DNA of 12,049 nt from an uncultured Sutterella sp. (GTDB lineage Bacteria; Pseudomonadota; Gammaproteobacteria; Burkholderiales; Burkholderiaceae_F), in NCBI GenBank assembly GCA_900554375.1, contig USHK01000014.1, positions 1-12,049 on the forward strand. Direction: 5' to 3'. Under the pieces are notes generated by a model that saw nothing but the letters and a program-made list of their open reading frames with translations, was not told where the DNA came from and did not search any database. Position numbers and translations under genes: made by a program. Shown here piece by piece: positions 6,826 through 12,049 of the stretch (the first letter of the stretch is position 1; the number at the start of each line of letters is the position of its first letter).

Positions 6826-7443
6826 ATGATTCGAAGAACTTTTATGGGAATAAGTCTTGTGTCAATTCTCAATATTGGAAATACAAAAGAAGTAGATAAA
6901 GAAAGTAGGGCAATAAAAGCCTTAATCATCTATTTTTCAAGAAACGGAATGAACTACTGGCACGGGGGCACCAAAAATCTTACCGTTGGAAACACCGCCC
7001 GTATGGCGAAAGTCATTCAAGAAGCGACAGGAGCCAACATCTGGGAAATCCGACCGGTTCACAGTTACCCGTTCGATTATCGGCAAACCACTACCAAGAC
7101 GCAAAAGGAACAAGAAGCCGACGCGAGACCGGAATTCAAACTTCCGATGCCTGATCTTACACAATACGATTTGATCTTCTTCGGACATCCTATTTGGTGG
7201 TCGGAAATGCCGATGGTGGTCAGAACATTCCTAGACAGGGCAGACCTCAGCGGAAAAAAGATTGCGCACTTTTGCACACATGAAGGAAGCGGCTTCGGCG
7301 CCTCTGAGTCCGACTTAAAGGCGCGGCAGTCACGGGCGATATACCTTCCGTCTCTCGCCGTCACAGGTACTCAAGTAGACAGTTCAACCAAAACTATTCG
7401 GGACTGGGCAAAGAAAACAATTGAAGAGGGAGAAAGCAAATGA
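6826..7443 (+). CDS. Flavodoxin-family protein (Flavodoxin_4), with an odd RR-bearing N-terminus
   Basis: This is a 205-residue FMN-binding electron carrier or NAD(P)H-linked reductase of the Flavodoxin_4 type. The FMN phosphate loop region is YFSRNGMNYWHGGTKNLTVGNTARMAK starting near residue 36 (written across 36-62), then IFFGHPIWWSEMP at 117-129 and FCTHEGSGFGAS at 149-160, all typical. Residues 1-28 precede the fold and read MIRRTFMGISLVSILNIG, resembling a degenerate Tat signal, but the hydrophobic part is short and no AxA cleavage site is visible. Cytoplasmic location is still possible. The stop overlaps the SDR start (ATGA), so the two are co-translated, and the divergent AraC-type gene probably regulates both. 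The physiological substrate is not evident. Confidence 0.9.
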   Translation: MIRRTFMGISLVSILNIGNTKEVDKESRAIKALIIYFSRNGMNYWHGGTKNLTVGNTARMAKVIQEATGANIWEIRPVHSYPFDYRQTTTKTQKEQEADARPEFKLPMPDLTQYDLIFFGHPIWWSEMPMVVRTFLDRADLSGKKIAHFCTHEGSGFGASESDLKARQSRAIYLPSLAVTGTQVDSSTKTIRDWAKKTIEEGESK

Positions 7444-8270
7444 AGAATGTTTTAGTACTTACGGGCGCGGGACAGATCGGCTTGGCCATTGTGAGAAGAA
7501 TCGGTGCAGGAATGAAGATCGTTGTGTCCGATAAAAGCGCAGCCAATGCAGCCTCTGCGGTTCTGCTTCTTAACAATGCGGGTTTTGATGCCGTCGAACA
7601 CAGCTGCGACATCTCTTCCAAGGAATCCGTTGCCGAATTAATTAAGTTTTCTAAGAACCTCGGGCCGATTACTGCCTTTGTTAATGCTGCCGGTGTCTCT
7701 CCCAGCCAAGCCTCCATCGAAACCATCCTCAAGGTTGACCTTTACGGGACAGCCTTGCTGATGGAAGAAATCGGCAAGGTCATTGAGCCTAACGGCGTCG
7801 GTGTCACAATTTCCAGTCAATCCGGACACAGAATGCCCGCGCTCGGAGAAGAAAAAGACAGACTGCTTGCCACAACACCTGTGGAAGAACTTCTCTCCAT
7901 AGATTTTTTGCAGCCGAAGCAGATCTCCAACACACTTCATGCTTACCAGCTAGCCAAGAGATGCAACGTCAAACGCGTTATGGCTGAAGCGGTTAAATGG
8001 GGAACAAAGAAAGCTCGTATCAATTCCATCTCACCAGGAATCATCGTCACACCGTTGGCCATTGACGAATTCAACGGGCCAAGGGGAAACTTCTACAAGG
8101 AGATGTTTGCCAAATGTCCGGCCGGAAGACCCGGCACCGCTGATGAAGTCGCAGATTTAGCTCAGCTCATCATGGATCCGAGAAGTTCGTTCATCACCGG
8201 CTCTGACTTTTTGATAGACGGAGGTGCAACAGCATCTTATTTCTACGGTCCTCTGCAACCTAAAGCCTGA
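7440..8270 (+). CDS. SDR-family NAD(P)-dependent oxidoreductase
   Basis: The 276-residue protein is a classical short-chain dehydrogenase/reductase that interconverts a carbonyl and an alcohol; substrate unknown. The cofactor motif is TGAGQIG at 8-14, with D31 at the end of the second strand (VVSDKSA) suggesting NAD(H) preference. NAAG lies at 82-85, a catalytic Ser in ISSQSGH at 124-130, and the YxxxK pair at Y169 and K173 (AYQLAKR). The C-terminal ISPGIIVTPL and GSDFLIDGGA segments are standard. The insertion at about 130-165, between the Ser and Tyr, is longer than in minimal family members. ATG 7440 overlaps the flavodoxin TGA by four bases, with GGGAG upstream. With the flavodoxin and the YqhC-like regulator it suggests an inducible carbonyl or redox stress module. 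Confidence 0.93.
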   Translation: MKNVLVLTGAGQIGLAIVRRIGAGMKIVVSDKSAANAASAVLLLNNAGFDAVEHSCDISSKESVAELIKFSKNLGPITAFVNAAGVSPSQASIETILKVDLYGTALLMEEIGKVIEPNGVGVTISSQSGHRMPALGEEKDRLLATTPVEELLSIDFLQPKQISNTLHAYQLAKRCNVKRVMAEAVKWGTKKARINSISPGIIVTPLAIDEFNGPRGNFYKEMFAKCPAGRPGTADEVADLAQLIMDPRSSFITGSDFLIDGGATASYFYGPLQPKA

Positions 8271-8292
8271 GTCGTTCTTCGAAATCGAATCA

Positions 8293-8321
8293 TTGCACAA
8301 AAAAATCTTTTTCTATATAAT
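8293..8321 (+). promoter_or_regulatory. Promoter of the tRNA pair
   Basis: TTGCAC (8293..8298) and a perfect TATAAT (8316..8321) are separated by 17 bp. Transcription would begin near 8328, about eight bases before the mature 5' end of the first tRNA. This gives the tRNAs their own promoter, independent of the SDR gene, whose stop is at 8270. Confidence 0.75.
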
Positions 8322-8335
8322 CGCATCTCCTGTGT

Positions 8336-8411
8336 GCCGGTATAGCTCAGTTGGTAGAGCAGCGCATTCGTAATGCGAAGGTCGGAGGTTCGACTCCTCT
8401 TACCGGCACCA
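8336..8411 (+). tRNA. tRNA-Thr (anticodon CGT)
   Basis: The 76 bases fold as a cloverleaf: acceptor arms GCCGGTA and TACCGGC, D stem GCTC/GAGC, anticodon loop TTCGTAA with anticodon CGT at 8369..8371, and T arm with GGTTCGACTCC. The encoded CCA end is at 8409..8411. The sequence is very close to E. coli thrW, which also has the CGT anticodon. It reads ACG codons. Confidence 0.98.
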
Positions 8412-8421
8412 CAGAGAAAAT

Positions 8422-8506
8422 GCCTAGGTGGTGAAATGGTAGACACAGGGGACTCAAAATCCCCCGCCTAATAAGCGTGAGAGTTCGAATCTCTCCCTAG
8501 GCACCA
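8422..8506 (+). tRNA. tRNA-Leu (anticodon CAA)
   Basis: The 85 bases have acceptor arms GCCTAGG and CCTAGGC, anticodon stem GGGGA/TCCCC with loop CTCAAAA (anticodon CAA at 8455..8457), a long class II variable arm with a CGC/GCG stem, T arm GAGAG/CTCTC with TTCGAAT, and an encoded CCA end. It reads UUG codons. It starts ten bases after the threonine tRNA, so both come from one transcript. Confidence 0.98.
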
Positions 8507-8516
8507 AAATTCTAGG

Positions 8517-8544
8517 AAAACCGAGTAAAAACTACTCGGTTTTT
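8517..8544 (+). terminator. Rho-independent terminator of the tRNA unit
   Basis: AAAACCGAGTA and TACTCGGTTTT form a stem around a five-base AAAAC loop, followed by a T run ending at 8544. It starts ten bases after the leucine tRNA. The A run on the 5' side gives it some bidirectional character. From here to the next gene at 8741 I see no further convincing structure. Confidence 0.88.
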
Positions 8545-8740
8545 CACTTTAAAAATCAATGAATTAAATATATTCTTTGATGCCAAGTCACTTCGCTTCT
8601 CAATCAAAATAACTTTTCTTCTTCAGGCTTTAACCTAAGCGGATTCCTTGTTTTCACTTACGCAAGTTGCTCGGCTTCCTCTGATTCTCAAGGCTGTTCT
8701 AAAATGACTGCCATCAAAAAAACAATCTCTGGGAGCAATC

Positions 8741-9886
8741 GTGAATCTCAAAACCGTTCAAACCCCGGCCCTTCTCCTCGACCTAGATAAATTCACCCGC
8801 AACTGCAATTGGATGAAGGAAAAAGCAGAACGTCTGCATGTCGCGCTCCGTCCTCACCTCAAAACCGGAAAATGCATTGAATTCGCCAGAACCCAAATGA
8901 CCTCCCCTTCTGGCCCTGCAACCGTTTCCACTTTACTGGAAGCTGAATATTTCTTTAACCTCGGCGTTATTGATCTTATTTACGCTGTCGGCATCTCTCC
9001 CGGAAAATTCGAACGTGCCGTTAATTTAAGAGAAGCCGGCTGCGACTTGAAAGTCATCCTTGACAACAAAGAAACTGCAGAACAATTTAGTGCCTACTGC
9101 GAAGAAAGAAAAATCCCGTGTCCCGTTCTGATTGAAATCGATGTAGACGGACACAGGTCCGGCGTTAAACCCGACTCAGATGATCTGATCGAAATCGCAA
9201 AAATCCTTCAAGGTAAAGCTTATTTCGCAGGTGTTCTGACGCACGCCGGAGATTCTTATAAATGTGTAGGACAGGCTGCTTGTCTCAAAGCTCAGGAAAA
9301 CGAAAGAGATTCTCTCGTCCGTTGCGCCGACCGTCTTCGCAAGGCAGGATTTGAACCGAAGATTATCTCTGCAGGTTCAACCCCTACAGCAGTCTTTGCT
9401 GAATCTTGGGAAGGCGTTACTGAAGTCCGCTGCGGCGTCTATTGTCTCTTTGACCTGGTAATGGCAGGCCTGAAGGTTTGTACGATTGATCAAATCGCTC
9501 TATCTCTGTTAGTTGAAGTCACCGGCCATCAAAAAGAAAAAGGCTGGGTCATCACGGACGGAGGCTGGATGGCGCTTTCCCGCGATCGCGGAACGGCGGC
9601 TCAAGCTGTTGATCAAGGATACGGGGTGGTTTGCGACATCGACGGTAATCCGATTGATGATCTTATCGTCGCTTCTGCCAACCAAGAACACGGAATCATT
9701 ACGCATCGTGACGGCCGCTTAATCGATCCGAAGGAATTCCCCATTGGAACACGTCTCAGAATCCTTCCGAATCATGCCTGCGCCATGGCAGCCCAGCACC
9801 CTCAATACTTCGTCGTTCGCAAAGGCAAGATTGTTGACATTTGGAACAGAATTTACGGCTGGCAGCCGAAAGGGGTTTCTTTATGA
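8741..9886 (+). CDS. DSD1-type PLP enzyme: D-serine dehydratase / D-threonine aldolase family
   Basis: The 381-residue protein has the alanine-racemase-like barrel plus the C-terminal metal-binding domain of eukaryotic-type D-serine dehydratases. K41 in RPHLK is the expected PLP lysine, GSTPT at 212-216 fits phosphate binding, and PNHACAMAAQH at 343-353 supplies H345 and C347, matching the zinc ligands known from chicken D-serine dehydratase at nearly the same numbering. Start is GTG 8741 with GGGAG five bases upstream. The family either dehydrates D-serine (to pyruvate via 2-aminoacrylate) or cleaves D-threonine to glycine and acetaldehyde. The overlapping RidA gene, which removes 2-aminoacrylate-type enamines, favours dehydratase activity, but this is inference. 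An aldolase or a 3-hydroxyaspartate dehydratase remains possible. Confidence 0.9.
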   Translation: MNLKTVQTPALLLDLDKFTRNCNWMKEKAERLHVALRPHLKTGKCIEFARTQMTSPSGPATVSTLLEAEYFFNLGVIDLIYAVGISPGKFERAVNLREAGCDLKVILDNKETAEQFSAYCEERKIPCPVLIEIDVDGHRSGVKPDSDDLIEIAKILQGKAYFAGVLTHAGDSYKCVGQAACLKAQENERDSLVRCADRLRKAGFEPKIISAGSTPTAVFAESWEGVTEVRCGVYCLFDLVMAGLKVCTIDQIALSLLVEVTGHQKEKGWVITDGGWMALSRDRGTAAQAVDQGYGVVCDIDGNPIDDLIVASANQEHGIITHRDGRLIDPKEFPIGTRLRILPNHACAMAAQHPQYFVVRKGKIVDIWNRIYGWQPKGVSL

Positions 9887-10245
9887 GAGAAGTCATCCTT
9901 CCATCTTTGCCGCCTCCCAACGGCCATTACTCGCATGCGGTGATCTTTAACGGCGCCGCCTATGTTTCCGGCGTTCTTCCAATGCGCGTGAAACCCGAAG
10001 ACAGTGTCAAAGAACAATTTAATGCCGTTTTTGACGTCATCGAAACGATCCTTAAAGAATGCGAAAGTTCATTGGACAAAGTCGTGAATTGCCGCATCTA
10101 CATAGCCGACCTCAATGACTGGCCTGAAATCAATCGCCTTTACAGCGAACGCTTTAAATCTACTCGACCGGCTCGAGTTGTCGTTCCGGTTAAAGAGCTA
10201 CATTTCGGCTATAGACTTGAAGTGGAATTAATGGCAGCCGTCTAA
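9883..10245 (+). CDS. RidA-family (YjgF/UK114) enamine/imine deaminase
   Basis: Start ATG 9883 overlaps the stop of the PLP enzyme (ATGA), with AAGGGG upstream; an earlier in-frame start lies inside the previous gene. The 120-residue protein shows the family fold: NGAAYVSGVLPM at 23-34, CRIYIADLNDWPEINRLYSERF at about 70-91, and the C-terminal RPARVVVPV with R98 at the place of the catalytic Arg (R105 of E. coli RidA). The usual LP segment before the final strand is replaced by LHFGYRLEVELMA, so it may belong to a Rid subfamily other than archetypal RidA. RidA proteins hydrolyse reactive 2-aminoacrylate and related enamines formed by PLP dehydratases, protecting other PLP enzymes. Coupling to the preceding dehydratase-like gene fits that job exactly. 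Confidence 0.92.
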   Translation: MREVILPSLPPPNGHYSHAVIFNGAAYVSGVLPMRVKPEDSVKEQFNAVFDVIETILKECESSLDKVVNCRIYIADLNDWPEINRLYSERFKSTRPARVVVPVKELHFGYRLEVELMAAV

Positions 10246-10263
10246 AAATTTCATTAAGCTTCC

Positions 10264-10312
10264 GGCCTGCTCTGAATCTTCTTCCCCGATTTAGAGCAGG
10301 CCTTTTATTTTT
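10264..10312 (+). terminator. Strong terminator after the PLP enzyme-RidA operon
   Basis: GGCCTGCTCTGAATC and GATTTAGAGCAGGCC pair over 15 bp with one G-U, around a nine-base loop, followed by CCTTTTATTTTTG. It closes the two-gene operon 19 bases after the RidA stop, so the exporter at 10359 needs its own promoter. Confidence 0.93.
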
Positions 10313-10358
10313 GATTCGGGTTTTGCATAAAGTGGATTCAGCTCACTAAAAAAATACT

Positions 10359-11510
10359 ATGCAGCTTAATAAACATATTGCAGCGCTTTGCATCGGAACC
10401 TTTTGCCTCGGCGTGGCTGAACTCGGCATCGTACCAGTTCTCACGGCAATCGCAAATGATTTTCGCGTCACGATTCCGCAGGCCGGTCTTTATATCTCTG
10501 CTTATGCAGCGGGTGTCTGCGCCGGCATTGTCGGCCTATTGGCATTCGGGCGTAACGCCAACCTTAAAACCACACTTTTAGTTGCTGCCTGTCTGATCTT
10601 TTGCGGTAACTTAGGCGCATCTCTGGCGCAGAACGACCTAATGATGCTGATAGCACGATTCGTCTCGGGCTCTCCTCACGGGATTTTCTTTGCTTTAAGC
10701 GCGGTCGTATGCGAACGTCTCGCCGAGCCTGGAAAAGCATCCCGAGATGTCACACTGATGGTCTTAGGGCAAACCTCCGCAAACTTAGTCGGAGTCCCCC
10801 TCGGCTCTTTAATCGGTTTTGCCTTGAGCTGGAGATTGATTTTTGGCTTTATAGCGGTCTTAGCCTTAGTTTTAATCCTAGCTTTAACTCGATGGCTTCC
10901 TTCAATGCCCGTTGTTAAGAAACCACTCACCAACGAACTTTCGGCACTCAAAAGCTGGCATCCCTGGTTCATTCTTTCCGGAGTCGCTATTGGCAGTGCG
11001 GGCTTCTATGCCTACTACTCCTACGTAGATCCGATCATGGCTTCCGTTGCCCACTTGCCCGCGGCATCCATGACCTTAATTATGTTCTTGGCCGGCGCTT
11101 CAATGTTCATCGGAAATATCGTTTCAGCTCCCCTAACGAAATATTATTCAGACGTTGCCTTGGTCTGTGTCGGCCAAACACTTATTGCTATCGCTGTCTT
11201 GACTGCCCTCTTCTACTCTGATGTTCCTTGCCTGGCACTTACGTCAATGGCACTTGCCGCCTTCGGCTATTTCTTCATTGCCGGTCCTATGCAAGCGCTG
11301 ATTATTGCCGGAGCAGGAGACGCTAAAGTAATTCTCGCGGCTTTAGGCCAAATAGCTTATAACGGAGCTAATGCAATCGGCGCTTTCCTCGGCGGAGAAG
11401 CGATAAGACATTACGACTTTGCCAACTTCAGCGCTTTACCCGGAAGCATTCTCAGCTTTGTTTCCGCCATCGTATTCATTAGTTTGTTACTCAGATATCC
11501 GCGTCGCTAG
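10359..11510 (+). CDS. MFS transporter, AraJ/DHA1-type exporter
   Basis: The 383-residue protein is an integral inner-membrane transporter with about 12 hydrophobic segments and no signal peptide. The N-terminus FCLGVAELGIVPVLTAIANDF with a later AGLYISAYAAGV is typical of the AraJ/YdhP drug-sugar efflux group, and the motif-C-like GQTSANLVGVPLGSLIG region at about 135-155 supports an exporter. Substrate unknown. The ATG at 10359 lies in an A-rich stretch with no Shine-Dalgarno within 15 bases, and I do not see a convincing promoter between the terminator ending at 10312 and the start. It is convergent with the FadL-type gene and shares a terminator with it. Confidence 0.92.
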   Translation: MQLNKHIAALCIGTFCLGVAELGIVPVLTAIANDFRVTIPQAGLYISAYAAGVCAGIVGLLAFGRNANLKTTLLVAACLIFCGNLGASLAQNDLMMLIARFVSGSPHGIFFALSAVVCERLAEPGKASRDVTLMVLGQTSANLVGVPLGSLIGFALSWRLIFGFIAVLALVLILALTRWLPSMPVVKKPLTNELSALKSWHPWFILSGVAIGSAGFYAYYSYVDPIMASVAHLPAASMTLIMFLAGASMFIGNIVSAPLTKYYSDVALVCVGQTLIAIAVLTALFYSDVPCLALTSMALAAFGYFFIAGPMQALIIAGAGDAKVILAALGQIAYNGANAIGAFLGGEAIRHYDFANFSALPGSILSFVSAIVFISLLLRYPRR

Positions 11511-11512
11511 GC

Positions 11513-11544
11513 ACAAAAAATCCGGCTGCCGCCGGATTTTTTGT
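11513..11544. terminator. Bidirectional terminator between the exporter and FadL-type genes
   Basis: Arms ACAAAAAATCCGGC and GCCGGATTTTTTGT form a perfect 14-bp inverted repeat around a TGCC loop. The GC core plus six T on each strand serves both the exporter (stop at 11510) and the converging outer-membrane gene (stop at 11563). Confidence 0.95.
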
Positions 11545-11562
11545 CAAGGAAAACGGTTGAAA

Positions 11563-12023
11563 CTAGAAGCGATAGGTGACGGCAGCACCGGCCATCCATG
11601 CATTCATTTTTTCAAACTTACCAACCTTCTGACCATTCTCAGCGCTGTCATAAAGGTCTCTGTGACCGATACCGCGGATGTGGCCATAGGCCATGTCGAT
11701 CTGCCACTTAGGTGTAGGTTTCCAAGAGAAACCACATGTCAGCCATAAACGCTTGGTATCAGGAATCAAAGCCGTTCTGAGATATTGCTTTTTAATCGGA
11801 TCAGTTTCGAGGGCAATACCACCACGAATTGTCCACTGATCTGTAATGTCCAAATCGGCGCCGAGAGAGAACAACCAGGCTGCCTTCCAGTCGTTTTGAA
11901 TACTAACGTTGGCTAACCTATTCTGCAGAATTCCTCCAGCGACTCCACCAGCGCTAGCTGGATAACCCATTTGTTGCGCGATTCCTGCTAGGTAAAGGGG
12001 CGCTTTTGAGGTCTGAGTCAAAT
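11563..12023 (-). CDS. FadL/OMPP1-family outer-membrane transport protein, C-terminal part
   Basis: About 153 residues of the C-terminal barrel remain; the gene is cut by the adapter at 12024 and the true start is outside, so any apparent start near 12021 is only an internal Leu codon. The segments WLFSLGADLDITDQWTIRGG, ALIPDTKRLWLTCGFSWKP and WQIDMAYGHIRG show the alternating beta-strand pattern and the (I/L)PDxxRxWLSxG-like motif of FadL proteins. The chain ends in ...GAAVTYRF, with the terminal Phe recognised by the BAM insertion machinery. The family imports hydrophobic compounds such as long-chain fatty acids or aromatics; the substrate is not deducible here. Confidence 0.88.
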
Positions 12024-12049
12024 CTGTCTCTTATACACATCTGACGCTG
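12024..12049 (+). other. Sequencing adapter: Tn5 mosaic end plus part of Nextera read-1 adapter (reverse complement)
   Basis: Bases 12024..12042 are the reverse complement of the 19-base Tn5 mosaic end, and GACGCTG at 12043..12049 is the beginning of the reverse-complemented Nextera read-1 adapter. It is library DNA that artificially ends the FadL-type gene. Confidence 0.97.

Noticed and set aside
8243..8446. Minus-strand open frame encoding RSRTSDLRITNALLYQLSY across the tRNA pair
   Set aside because: It is the antisense translation of the tRNA-Thr gene, a well-known spurious protein that recurs in databases; the tRNA explains the sequence.
8704..8790. Short open frame (about 28 codons) overlapping the start of the PLP enzyme gene
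   Set aside because: No ribosome site and Ser/Pro/Arg-rich content without recognisable features; considered chance, though a leader role cannot be excluded.
24..12042. 19-base inverted repeats at both ends resembling a transposon
   Set aside because: They are Tn5 mosaic ends belonging to the Nextera adapters, flanked by adapter and index sequence, not a mobile element.

Overview
The window looks like one contig from a gut-type betaproteobacterium of the Sutterellaceae (Sutterella/Parasutterella group, Burkholderiales). This is inferred from gene content, not from a marker gene: a Tat-exported flavoprotein reductase with a separate tetraheme cytochrome c, a TtrS-like sensor, a tsaE-amiC pair with a Tat-type AmiC, a FadL-type porin and moderate GC. 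Both ends are library adapter, not genome: 1..42 is an i7 index plus the Nextera read-2 adapter and mosaic end, and 12024..12049 is the mosaic end plus part of the read-1 adapter. Only 43..12023 is biological, and the genes at both edges are cut there.

Region 1 (43..3098, minus strand) is the most interesting part. A perfect FNR-type box (3071..3084) precedes, in transcription order, a Tat-exported FAD reductase of the fumarate/urocanate reductase superfamily (3004..1433), a periplasmic tetraheme cytochrome c (1387..1016) and, 9 bp later, the start of a PhnD-domain sensor resembling the tetrathionate sensor kinase TtrS (1006..43, cut by the contig end). No open frame covering the sensor is closed inside the window; I translated it by hand. 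Together these look like an oxygen-repressed respiratory module for an unidentified organic electron acceptor, with its sensor in the same transcript. The flavoprotein keeps the FAD motifs and an active-site-like His but appears to lack the usual proton-donor Arg segment and the HGxNRLGG motif, so the substrate is probably not fumarate.

Region 2 (3115..5790) is housekeeping: tsaE (tRNA t6A synthesis) overlaps amiC (cell-division amidase) by one base, with a GNAT acetyltransferase divergent from tsaE. Region 3 (5824..8270) is a small redox module: an AraC_N-type regulator divergent from a flavodoxin and an SDR oxidoreductase whose start overlaps the flavodoxin stop (ATGA). Region 4 (8293..8544) is a two-tRNA transcription unit, Thr(CGT) and Leu(CAA), with its own promoter and terminator. 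Region 5 (8741..10312) encodes a D-serine dehydratase/D-threonine aldolase-family PLP enzyme overlapping a RidA-family deaminase by ATGA, closed by a strong terminator. Region 6 (10359..12023) is an AraJ-type MFS exporter convergent with the 3' end of a FadL-family outer-membrane protein, separated by a bidirectional terminator.

There is no mobile element, CRISPR array, rRNA or phage gene. No gene-free stretch exceeds 300 bp. The largest are 5043..5247, holding only a small hairpin at the tsaE start, and 8507..8740, where after the tRNA terminator I see nothing convincing apart from the ribosome binding site of the PLP-enzyme gene.
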